Below are positions 24,443 through 32,943 of a DNA stretch of 64,000 nt, in pieces. Numbering within the stretch: position 1 is the first letter of the stretch; every line of letters begins with the position of its first letter. Location: positions 1 through 64,000 of the forward strand of contig MKUL01000042.1 of NCBI GenBank assembly GCA_001897795.1, read 5' to 3'. The DNA is from Alphaproteobacteria bacterium 41-28. GTDB lineage: Bacteria > Pseudomonadota > Alphaproteobacteria > UBA9655. Made by a program: the position numbers and the translations under genes. The notes under the pieces were generated by a model, which saw only the letters and a program-made list of their open reading frames with translations, was not told the DNA's origin and did no database searches.

Positions 24443-25747
24443 ATGACAAATTCATCTTCAACTTCCTTAAAAAAGGCTAATCCTATCCTTTCAAAAAGCT
24501 GGATTATATGGGGGTGTGCAGCTCTCTTTTACTGCTATCAATTTATGCTCAGAGTTTCTCCAGGTGTGATGGCTGAAGACCTTATGGCCTCATTTAAGGT
24601 AGATGCCTGTGCTTTAGGAACGCTAACTGCTTGTTATTATTATGCTTATGCGGCTCTTCAAATTCCTGTTGGAACCTTAATGGATCGCTTTAAGCCCAGG
24701 CGCATGATCACCTTTGCAGCAATTTCTTGTAGTCTCGGCGCCCTTTTATTTTCTTCCGCTGATTCTCTTTATATTGCAGCCATTGGCCGTGCTTTAATTG
24801 GAGCCGGCTCAGCCTTTGCCTTTCTCAGCTGTTTAAAACTTGGAACGTTATGGTTCCCTTCTCATAAGCTGCCATTTGTAGTGGGCATGACTCTTCTCCT
24901 TGGGACGATGGGTGGTGTTTCAGCAGGTTATCCCATGGGATGGCTCGTCGAAGTTTCCGGATGGCGTCATTCCATGTGGCTTGTGGCCTTTGTTGGATTT
25001 GCTCTTGCAGCTTTGGGATGGAGCATTGTACGAGATAAGGCTCCAAAATCCCTGGAACAAGAAATTCTGAAAAGCCACGGAAATGGAGAAACGCATGCCT
25101 CTCAACCCGGTCTTTTAGCGAGCATCATTGAAGTAATGCGGAAACCTCAAAGTTGGTTTATTGCCCTTTATGGTTTTTTTATGTATGTCCCCCTTTCAGG
25201 GTTCACGGATCAATGGGGCCCCCATTTCTTTATGTCCGTTTACAAATTTGATAAAGCAACATCAGGGGCTATTAATTCAGCTTTACTCGTTGGAATAGGC
25301 GCTGGAGCCCCTTTGTTTCCCTTTTTGTGTGAACGACTCAAGGCTTACAAACCTACTGTCTTTATTGCAAGCCTTGGGGCTTTGGTTTGCCTGTCCGCCG
25401 TCTTTTACTTCTCCGCCCTCCCCTTTTGGCTCCTTGTCACCCTTTTATTTTTAGCAGGATTTTTTCTAGGAGGACAATTCTTGGCTTTTTCTATGACGTG
25501 CGCCTTGAATCCTTTATCTGCTAGCGCGACAGCAGGCGGATTTCACAATATGATGTGTATGCTTAGCGGCGTCATTTTTCAGCCTTTCATTGGGTGGCTT
25601 TTAGATTATAGTTGGAAGGGAGGCTACATAAATGGAGTCCGTGCCTATACAGATTCTGATTATGCGGTTGCCCTCAGCTCTATTAGTGTTTCTTTGATTC
25701 TTGCATGTCTTGTTGTGTTTCTTATAGAAGAAAAATATATTAAATAA
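24443..25747 (+). CDS. MFS transporter (second of a tandem pair)
   Basis: This is a paralogue of the preceding gene, with 12 hydrophobic segments and the same landmarks (FYCYQFMLRVSPGVM, GTLMDRFKPRRMI, SGVIFQPFIGWLLDYSW). The likely start is ATG 24443; in-frame alternatives at 24404 and 24431 would add residues before the first membrane helix. The two genes are separated by a short gap and probably share a transcript with the small periplasmic gene at 25758. Substrate unknown. Confidence 0.85.
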   Translation: MTNSSSTSLKKANPILSKSWIIWGCAALFYCYQFMLRVSPGVMAEDLMASFKVDACALGTLTACYYYAYAALQIPVGTLMDRFKPRRMITFAAISCSLGALLFSSADSLYIAAIGRALIGAGSAFAFLSCLKLGTLWFPSHKLPFVVGMTLLLGTMGGVSAGYPMGWLVEVSGWRHSMWLVAFVGFALAALGWSIVRDKAPKSLEQEILKSHGNGETHASQPGLLASIIEVMRKPQSWFIALYGFFMYVPLSGFTDQWGPHFFMSVYKFDKATSGAINSALLVGIGAGAPLFPFLCERLKAYKPTVFIASLGALVCLSAVFYFSALPFWLLVTLLFLAGFFLGGQFLAFSMTCALNPLSASATAGGFHNMMCMLSGVIFQPFIGWLLDYSWKGGYINGVRAYTDSDYAVALSSISVSLILACLVVFLIEEKYIK

Positions 25748-25757
25748 GGAGAATAAA

Positions 25758-26204
25758 ATGAAAAAAACACTCTGTCTCTTGCTTGCAACAGGATTCACTT
25801 TCAACTCAGAAGCCTTTGCTGTAATTAATATCACAAATGCTTGGGTTCAAGCCACTCAACAGGGAGGGAGTACTGCTCTTTCTATGAGCGTACAAAATAC
25901 CGCAGATACACCTGATAACCTTATTTCTGTGCAAACCGACATTTCAGAACGCATCATGCTTCGGGCTAAGGATGCCAGTGGGCATATGACACCCTTCAGC
26001 TCTATTCCAATTCCTGCCAACGGGAGTATAAACTTTGGACCGACAGCAACTCATATATATTTAATAAGGCTCAAAAAACCTCTTACGCCTGGAAACACCT
26101 CTCCTCTCAATGCAGCTCTAGCGAATGGACATGCTGTTAAATTCGTTCTGTCCTTTCAATATGCTGGACAAGTTACGCTCAATGCGCCAGTAAAGGCTCA
26201 CTAA
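25758..26204 (+). CDS. Periplasmic PCu(A)C-like protein with degraded metal motif
   Basis: The 148-residue protein has a signal peptide (1-21, ending AFA) and the PCu(A)C copper chaperone fold, recognisable from ITNAWVQATQQGG, FSSIPIPANGSINFGP and THIYLIRLKKPLTPG. The family's copper ligands (a His and Met pair before the IPAGG segment, then HxM) are mostly altered: HxM is HIY here and the first His is missing. It may have lost copper binding or bind differently. It follows the MFS pair by ten bases and leads directly to dnaG. Confidence 0.75.
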   Translation: MKKTLCLLLATGFTFNSEAFAVINITNAWVQATQQGGSTALSMSVQNTADTPDNLISVQTDISERIMLRAKDASGHMTPFSSIPIPANGSINFGPTATHIYLIRLKKPLTPGNTSPLNAALANGHAVKFVLSFQYAGQVTLNAPVKAH

Positions 26205-26224
26205 CAACCTAGTAAAGGACAAAC

Positions 26225-27973
26225 TTGCAAATTCAAGGAAGATTTTTAGATACCCTTCGCTCACGCCTTTCCATCGCTGAAATCGTGGGCGAAAAGGTTA
26301 AGCTTACGCGAAAAGGCCGTGAGTTCATTGGGTTATGCCCCTTTCACCATGAGAAAACACCTTCCTTTACTGTCAGTGAAGAAAAAGAATTTTACCATTG
26401 TTTTGGATGCGGAGCTCATGGAGATGCCATCCGTTTCCTCATGGAAGCTTCCCAATATACTTTTATAGAAGCCGTAAAGGAGCTTGCAGGCCGTGCCGGT
26501 CTTTCTTTACCTGCTGATATATCTCGGGAAGTAGAAGAACCCCAAGAAGACTTAACCCCTTTACGACAATCCCTTCATGAAGCTAATCTTTGGTTTCACA
26601 AAAACCTATTTCTCGCAAAATACGGAGATGCCTTACGCTATGCAGAACGGCGCGGACTCACAAGAGAAACTCTTAAGAAATTTTCTCTTGGATATACACC
26701 TGACGGATATCACATCTTAGAAACATATTTAAAAGAAAAGGGCATTCCTGAAGAAGCTCTTCTTAAGGCTGGACTCTCGGTGAAGAGAGAAGAAAACGCC
26801 TCTCCCTATGATCGATTTCGGGGGCGACTCATGTTTCCCATTCATGACACCAAGGGACAAGTTGTAGCTTTTGGCGGTCGCCTTTTGGATAAGGGAGAGC
26901 CGAAATATCTGAATTCACCTGAAACACTCCTCTTTTCTAAAGGAAAGCTTTTGTATGGATACTTTTTTGCAAAAGAGAAAGCCCCAACTGATCCCCTCAT
27001 TATTGTGGAAGGATATATGGACGTCATTTCCCTCCATCAGGCGGGATATAAAGGTGCTGTAGCCCCTTTAGGGACAGCCTTGACGGAGGACCAAATCCTA
27101 TTGGCTTGGCGCTTAAGTCCAGAACCTATATTATGCTTTGATGGGGATGCAGCAGGCCTCAAGGCAGCAGCTAGAGCAGCTGAACGTGTCCTCCCACTTT
27201 TGAAACCAGGTTATTCCTTGCGATTTTCTATTCTTCCTCAAGGAGAAGACCCAGATAGCTTGGTTCAAAAAGATACAATTTTTAAAAATCTTCTCAGAGA
27301 TGCAAATTCTCTTCTTGATACTCTTTGGATGTTTTTAACACATGGAAAAACATTCAACACCCCAGAGCAAAAAGCGGCTCTTCAAAAGCAATGCACTCAT
27401 TGGGAGCAAGCTATTCAAAATGCAGATATAAGAAAAAGTTATCATTATGCCTTTAAGGACCTTTTTTTCAAAAATATTATTGGAAAAAAGGAATTAAAAA
27501 AGCCCGTTTCCTCTCTAAAAATGGGGAATATAAATTTTTTATTCATTCATGAACGTCTCCTTCTTGCAATTCTTATAAATCATCCCAATTTATTAGATGA
27601 GACAAGTGATGATCTTGCTTCTTTAGAATTTAAGGAGGCACGATTTCATGGAGTGAGGGATACTATTTTGCGTTTTTATGCTGATGGCGCTCATAACGAG
27701 ATAAATTTAAAGGATTATCTTATTCGCGAGGGATTTGAAAGTGAAGTGGATGCCGTTTTATCTCCTCAAGTCCTCATCCATGGAGCCTTTGCGAAATCTT
27801 TGGCTTCCCTAGAGGAAGCCCGTGCAGGATGGAGAGAAATTTTTAATCGCATTCAACGCACCTTGAGCAAAAACGATCTTAAAGCTGCTCAAGATTTTTT
27901 AGCAGATGAAATGTCGAATGAAGCATGGCATAGGTTAAAAATGTTGAAAAAAAATACACTGACTCAGGATTGA
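26225..27973 (+). CDS. dnaG: DNA primase
   Basis: The 582-residue protein synthesises RNA primers at the replication fork. The N-terminal zinc finger has C38, H41, C59 and C62 (CPFH and CFGC). The catalytic core carries the RFRGRLMFPI segment and the TOPRIM motifs VEGYMDVISLH (E262) and CFDGDAAG (D306, D308). A C-terminal helicase-binding region follows. The start is TTG 26225 with aaggac upstream. It is followed by rpoD, as in many bacteria. Confidence 0.95.
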   Translation: MQIQGRFLDTLRSRLSIAEIVGEKVKLTRKGREFIGLCPFHHEKTPSFTVSEEKEFYHCFGCGAHGDAIRFLMEASQYTFIEAVKELAGRAGLSLPADISREVEEPQEDLTPLRQSLHEANLWFHKNLFLAKYGDALRYAERRGLTRETLKKFSLGYTPDGYHILETYLKEKGIPEEALLKAGLSVKREENASPYDRFRGRLMFPIHDTKGQVVAFGGRLLDKGEPKYLNSPETLLFSKGKLLYGYFFAKEKAPTDPLIIVEGYMDVISLHQAGYKGAVAPLGTALTEDQILLAWRLSPEPILCFDGDAAGLKAAARAAERVLPLLKPGYSLRFSILPQGEDPDSLVQKDTIFKNLLRDANSLLDTLWMFLTHGKTFNTPEQKAALQKQCTHWEQAIQNADIRKSYHYAFKDLFFKNIIGKKELKKPVSSLKMGNINFLFIHERLLLAILINHPNLLDETSDDLASLEFKEARFHGVRDTILRFYADGAHNEINLKDYLIREGFESEVDAVLSPQVLIHGAFAKSLASLEEARAGWREIFNRIQRTLSKNDLKAAQDFLADEMSNEAWHRLKMLKKNTLTQD

Positions 27974-28031
27974 GTTGTATATTAGGCACTAAATATGGTT
28001 TAGTGTTTGATGAATTTAGAGGATAGATCTA

Positions 28032-29981
28032 ATGGCTACTATAGCAAATTCGACGGCTGAAACTCCTGGTTTCGAGGAGAAAGATATCAAAGAAGCATTA
28101 AGCGAAAAAGCGCTTAAGCAGCTTCTCGCACAGGGAAAGCAACGTGGATACATTACTTATGAAGAGCTCAATGAAGTTTTGCCTGAGGACAAACTAAGTT
28201 CTGAGCAAATTGAAGACATTATGTCCATGATCTCGGATATGGGTGTTAATGTTGTTGAAGATGAAGAGGCCGAACAAGAAGAAAAGCCAAAGCGAACCGC
28301 ACTTGATGAAGAAAGTGAAGCAGAAGTAGAAGAAGCACCCGAAGCAAGTGAGGCGGGTCGAACTGACGATCCTGTCCGCCTTTACCTAAGAGAAATGGGA
28401 AGTGTTGAACTTCTCTCTCGCGAAGGTGAGATTGAAATTGCTAAACGCATTGAAGCGGGTCGGGAAATGATGATTGGAGCGATTTGTGAAAGTCCGCTTA
28501 CGATTCGTGCGATTGTGACCTGGCGGGATGCTCTTAACCAGGACCAAATGCTCTTACGCGATATCATTGACATTGAGTCCACCTATAGTCAGGGGCCTTC
28601 TGATGAAGAAGCGGCTTCTGAAGATTTCGAAGGTGAAACTCTTTTAGTCGATACCCCTTTAGTTGAAGATCCCTTGGAAGAAGAAGAAGGCTTTGGCGAC
28701 GAGGAAGGAGGAGGGCTTTCCGTCTCTGCGATGGAAGATTCATTGCGTCCCCAAGTCGTTGAGACCTTTGATCAGATTGCTAAAACCTATGCTCAGCTTC
28801 GCAAACTTCAAGAACAACGTCTAAAAAATCTTCAGGAAGGAAAAGATCCTTCATCTTCTGTGGAAAAGAAATATGAAGAACACCGCCATAAGCTCATTGA
28901 ACTTATGGAAGGCATTCATCTCAATGCGCCACGTATCGAACAGTTGGTGGAGCAGCTTTACACCCTTAACCGCAAGCTAGTAGGCCTTGAAGGACGTCTT
29001 TTGCGCCTTGCGGAATCTGCTGGCGTCAAACGCGAAAGTTTTCTTGAACAATACTTTGGCAGTGAGCTCGACCCTGAGTGGTTTAAGAAACTCAAGGGCC
29101 TGACTGGAAAGGGATGGCCAAAGTTTTTAGAAAAACACGCAGATGAATCCCTCAACATTCGCCAAGCCATTGCCGAGGTCGCTGGGGAATCGGGCTTGCC
29201 TATCTCTGAATTTAGGCGTATTGTAAGCACCGTTCAAAAAGGCGAACGCGATTCTTCACGGGCTAAAAAAGAGATGATTGAAGCCAATCTTCGCCTTGTT
29301 ATTTCAATTGCAAAAAAATATACCAACCGTGGTCTGCAATTCTTGGATTTGATTCAAGAGGGTAACATTGGTCTGATGAAGGCTGTCGATAAGTTTGAAT
29401 ACCGACGTGGATATAAGTTCTCAACATATGCGACCTGGTGGATTCGCCAAGCCATCACACGATCTATCGCGGATCAGGCTCGAACCATCCGTATCCCTGT
29501 CCATATGATTGAAACCATTAATAAATTAGTGAGAACGTCTCGCCAGATGCTCCATGAAATTGGTCGAGAACCCACACCTGAAGAACTCGCTGAGAAGCTA
29601 AAAATGCCACTTGATAAGGTCCGTAAAGTGATGAAAATCGCGAAAGAACCTATTAGCCTAGAAACTCCTATTGGAGATGAAGAAGACGGTCATTTAGGTG
29701 ATTTTATCGAAGATAAAAACGCCGTTGTCCCTGTGGATGCCGCTGTCCTTTCAAATTTGAGAGAAACGACCACACGCGTTCTCGCAAGCCTAACACCTCG
29801 TGAAGAACGTGTCTTACGCATGCGTTTTGGTATCGGTATGAACACAGACCATACCTTGGAAGAGGTCGGTCAACAGTTTGCTGTGACCCGCGAGCGTATC
29901 CGCCAAATCGAAGCTAAAGCCCTGCGGAAGCTCAAGCATCCAAGCCGTTCTCGGAAATTGCGGAGCTTTTTGGACACATAA
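28032..29981 (+). CDS. rpoD: RNA polymerase primary sigma factor (sigma 70)
   Basis: The 649-residue protein has region 1.1 at the start, an acidic linker, region 1.2 ([21 protein letters not shown]), a long non-conserved insert, then region 2 ([53 protein letters not shown]), region 3 and the region 4 helix-turn-helix ([19 protein letters not shown]). It directs the core polymerase to most promoters. It sits 58 bases after dnaG. Confidence 0.97.
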   Translation: MATIANSTAETPGFEEKDIKEALSEKALKQLLAQGKQRGYITYEELNEVLPEDKLSSEQIEDIMSMISDMGVNVVEDEEAEQEEKPKRTALDEESEAEVEEAPEASEAGRTDDPVRLYLREMGSVELLSREGEIEIAKRIEAGREMMIGAICESPLTIRAIVTWRDALNQDQMLLRDIIDIESTYSQGPSDEEAASEDFEGETLLVDTPLVEDPLEEEEGFGDEEGGGLSVSAMEDSLRPQVVETFDQIAKTYAQLRKLQEQRLKNLQEGKDPSSSVEKKYEEHRHKLIELMEGIHLNAPRIEQLVEQLYTLNRKLVGLEGRLLRLAESAGVKRESFLEQYFGSELDPEWFKKLKGLTGKGWPKFLEKHADESLNIRQAIAEVAGESGLPISEFRRIVSTVQKGERDSSRAKKEMIEANLRLVISIAKKYTNRGLQFLDLIQEGNIGLMKAVDKFEYRRGYKFSTYATWWIRQAITRSIADQARTIRIPVHMIETINKLVRTSRQMLHEIGREPTPEELAEKLKMPLDKVRKVMKIAKEPISLETPIGDEEDGHLGDFIEDKNAVVPVDAAVLSNLRETTTRVLASLTPREERVLRMRFGIGMNTDHTLEEVGQQFAVTRERIRQIEAKALRKLKHPSRSRKLRSFLDT

Positions 29982-30030
29982 ACTTTTCTTCCTAATGCTT
30001 AATTATTAATTGATTGAGATTTAAAGTTTC

Positions 30031-30153
30031 CGTCAGTGTAAGGAGCTTTGCTCTAACCTGGCTACGCCCCAGCCTTGATTAAATTATTCCTTCGGAATAA
30101 GTTATTGCTTCTGGATTGTTTTGTCGGGCCTTTAGCCCTCCTCGCAATGACGG
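30031..30153. repeat. Palindromic repeat, cgtcattgcgagg family
   Basis: The region after rpoD starts with cgtcagtgtaaggagctttgctc and ends with ccctcctcgcaatgacggt. Its outer arms are therefore inverted relatives of the units at 66-103 and 5907-6003. An inner arm pair (attccttcggaat) also forms a hairpin. Confidence 0.55.
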
Positions 30154-30221
30154 TAAGTATTTGATTTCACGGCCTCAAAAGTTGCGATCATAGATGAGCT
30201 TCCTAGGGATATTGCTATACA

Positions 30222-30556
30222 TTATGGAGCAGGAACTTGCCTTGGGGTGCTATCCATCCTAATGAGAGGTAACGTCACTTCAATCCTACGCTCTTTTTGC
30301 CAATTTTTAAATGAAGTTGGATTATCAACTTTCGTATACCAATTTTCAGCTTCTTTAAGATCCTTTTCTATGCCTATACCTTGATCATAATAAAAGACCA
30401 ATTCTTAACTTTTTTAAACGTCGTTGCCATTAACATCTGATTGAGGTTTTCTTCACAAGAAAGATAAACATCTTCTGACCGTGTCATTTCATTCAAAACC
30501 AAAAGGCCTTTAAAGACTTTGAAGAGATGCAACAGATCCCTAAGGGGAAAGTTCAC
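30222..30556 (-). pseudogene. Sel1-repeat protein remnant (frameshifted)
   Basis: One frame of the minus strand (30556-30374) gives LLVLNEMTRSEDVYLSCEEN and ends shortly after KKVKNWSF. A second frame then reads YYDQGIGIEKDLKEAENWYT, a clear Sel1-like repeat (GxGxxxDxxxAxxWY), ending at a stop at 30222. Joining them requires one small indel at about 30395-30400, where the first frame runs out. The start GTG at 30556 may not be real, and the 5' part is lost. Sel1 proteins often act in host interaction or envelope assembly. The remaining gap (30557-30699) holds no gene. Confidence 0.6.
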
Positions 30557-30699
30557 GATAGATGGTGTAATTTAAAGGCAATATTAAAATGAGGAAAATT
30601 TTAAACCTCTTGATCAGAGCTAATAGTGATTTTTACCCTATTCTCAAAAATACAATGTTGTATGATAAGAGATAAACTTTTTTAGCGAATAGGTAATTT

Positions 30700-31548
30700 G
30701 TGATTTGTTCATTATTGGAATTTAATAGAGAAAAAAAAGATGAACTGGACAAGATATGTGCTCCATTTTTACGGTACTTTGATCTTACAACTTTCAACTA
30801 TTTACGTTTCTATGAGGACGGCGGAATATTTCGTTTAAGCAATCGATTGGAATGGACAGAAAAATATTTTGAGAAGAAACTTTATGTTGGTAACAACTTT
30901 TATCACGAACATTTTGCGACACTTACTAAACAACGTATTTCTCAATGTTACCTGTGGCCTCGTGATCAACACTCCTCTCTCTTGGAAGCTCTTTATGAAT
31001 TTGATATTTGGAATGGGATAACCATCTACGTAAAACACGATAGTTTTGTGGAGAACTGGGGTTTTGCGTCAAAGAGAAGTAAAGTGAATGTACCAGAAAT
31101 TTTTTTAAATAATAAAAGCGATCTATTTAAATTTATTTTCCTATTTAAGGAGTGTTTGGGAAAAGAAATTGCATTATATAGTAAAGACAATAACAAACTC
31201 CTAAATACAGGAGTTCCTTTGATTGATTTTAAGGAGGAAAATAGACAAAATAAAAATGAAAAGTCATTAAATATTAATATAAAAAAATACTTTATAAATC
31301 CCACTACGTACTTAACCAAGAGAGAAGTAGAGGTCCTGTATTATCTTAGTTTAGGCAAAACAATAAAAGAATGTGCACGAGGAATAATTAAAGATGGCAA
31401 ACCACTTTCTCCAAGAACTGTCGAACACTATGTTAATAATTTAAAGTCTAGATTAGGATGTATAAGCAAATACGACCTTATTGAAGCTTTCAAAAAAAGC
31501 TTACTCGGGCAATTAGATGTAGGTGAATTTGTTGCTTTTTCAAAATAA
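30700..31548 (+). CDS. LuxR-type transcriptional regulator
   Basis: The 282-residue protein has an N-terminal domain (about 1-170) resembling the ligand-binding domain of LuxR-type regulators, but without a clear lactone-binding set. The C-terminal helix-turn-helix (about 210-275) reads LTKREVEVLYYLSLGKTIKE, with SPRTVEHYVNNLKSRL as the recognition helix. An extra stretch (IIKDGKPL) sits before that helix. It starts at GTG 30700. The MFS transporter behind it starts within or just after its end, so the two form an operon and the regulator may control that transporter. No luxI is in the window. Confidence 0.82.
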   Translation: MICSLLEFNREKKDELDKICAPFLRYFDLTTFNYLRFYEDGGIFRLSNRLEWTEKYFEKKLYVGNNFYHEHFATLTKQRISQCYLWPRDQHSSLLEALYEFDIWNGITIYVKHDSFVENWGFASKRSKVNVPEIFLNNKSDLFKFIFLFKECLGKEIALYSKDNNKLLNTGVPLIDFKEENRQNKNEKSLNINIKKYFINPTTYLTKREVEVLYYLSLGKTIKECARGIIKDGKPLSPRTVEHYVNNLKSRLGCISKYDLIEAFKKSLLGQLDVGEFVAFSK

Positions 31549-31555
31549 TCTCAGT

Positions 31556-32827
31556 ATGACAACTAAAATTCTAATTGTAGGGTCCATTGGTAATATGGTT
31601 CAATTTTATGAATTTTCTCTTTTTGGATTTATGGTTTCAAAATTCGCTTCTCTTTTTTTCCCTGCACAAGCTTACCTTACTTCGCTAATTCTAACATTTG
31701 GCGTATTTGCGACTGGCTTTTTAATGCGTCCTTTGGGTGCTATTATATTTGGACACATTGGAGATAATTTGGGTAGAAAGAGTGCATTATCGCTCTCTCT
31801 TATGTTAATGATTGTGCCTACCCTTATTATAGCTACCACACCTACTTATGAACAAATTGGTATTCTAGCGCCTCTACTGATTTGTTTAGCGAGAATTCTT
31901 CAAGGTTTATGTATCGGGGTTGAATATAATGGATCAATGGTTTTTACTTTAGAGAATTTTCCCAGTAAGGAAGCTGGATTTGTTGGTGGTATTCTAGCAG
32001 CTAGTCCAGTATTTGGTATGCTCTGCGGAATGATATCTGGCTACATATTTACACTACCAGGCTTACCTTCCGAATTTTGGAGACTTGCTTTTATTCTAGG
32101 AACTGTTCTGGGTGTTTTAGGAACCTATGTAAGAAGTAGGATAGGCGAAAGCCCCGAGTTTGCTAAGGTTAAAAGTATGGAGAATAAATCATTCAATTTT
32201 TATGAGTTTTTATTTTTTATACGAAGAAATTATATAAAACTTTTTATTACAATAGGTATTGGGGGGTTGTGTGGGGCTCATTTCTACATTCAATTTGTCT
32301 TTCTTACTAATTTTTTACAAATTGTGACCCCGGTGGATCCAGCTATCCTAACAAGGATAAGCATATTTTCTTTAATAACCTATATGGTATTATTACCTAT
32401 CATGGGAAAGTTATCAGATATAATAGGAAATTCTAAATTGATGGGAGTGTCATCTACATTTACAATAATATTAGCCTATCCTATATTTGTAACATTTCAA
32501 AAAGGAGTTATAAGTGGAATTATGCTCTCTCAGCTTGTCCTGTCTTTATTAACGGCAACTTTTGCTGCTCCTTGTCATGGTGTTATGCAGAGAATGTTTT
32601 CTACCACTGAAAGGTATACGGGTATTAGCGTCGGTTATAACATGGGAATTGCTTTAATGGGTTCGTCTACCCCTCTCATATCAACCTTTTTATTCAAACT
32701 TAGTGAAAACCCCACTTCCCCAGCCATTTATCTCGCACTTATAGGTTTATGTGGTTTTTGGGCTACTAGAACTTACATCAATAATTACGAGTTAGGAAAA
32801 AAGCAAAATTTTTTTGTCAATTCTTAA
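31556..32827 (+). CDS. MFS transporter, metabolite:H+ symporter type
   Basis: The protein from ATG 31556 has 423 residues and about 12 hydrophobic segments. It matches the MHS branch of the MFS (proline/betaine, ketoglutarate and similar): NMVQFYEFSLFGFM, RPLGAIIFGHIGDNLGRKSA, ARILQGLCIGVEYNGS and SRIGESPEF. A GTG at 31523 inside the regulator gene would add eleven residues. Substrate is unknown; the family imports small organic acids, amino acids or osmolytes. It is coupled to the LuxR-type regulator. Confidence 0.85.
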   Translation: MTTKILIVGSIGNMVQFYEFSLFGFMVSKFASLFFPAQAYLTSLILTFGVFATGFLMRPLGAIIFGHIGDNLGRKSALSLSLMLMIVPTLIIATTPTYEQIGILAPLLICLARILQGLCIGVEYNGSMVFTLENFPSKEAGFVGGILAASPVFGMLCGMISGYIFTLPGLPSEFWRLAFILGTVLGVLGTYVRSRIGESPEFAKVKSMENKSFNFYEFLFFIRRNYIKLFITIGIGGLCGAHFYIQFVFLTNFLQIVTPVDPAILTRISIFSLITYMVLLPIMGKLSDIIGNSKLMGVSSTFTIILAYPIFVTFQKGVISGIMLSQLVLSLLTATFAAPCHGVMQRMFSTTERYTGISVGYNMGIALMGSSTPLISTFLFKLSENPTSPAIYLALIGLCGFWATRTYINNYELGKKQNFFVNS

Positions 32828-32943
32828 CTTTGACTTTTTTCAGAAAAATGTTATAAAATGTAAATTAGGAAAGGTTTGTTTCCACTCTTACAAACATCCA
32901 CCTTTTGCCTCAATTTTGACTTTTGCAGATGATCTATTTAAGT

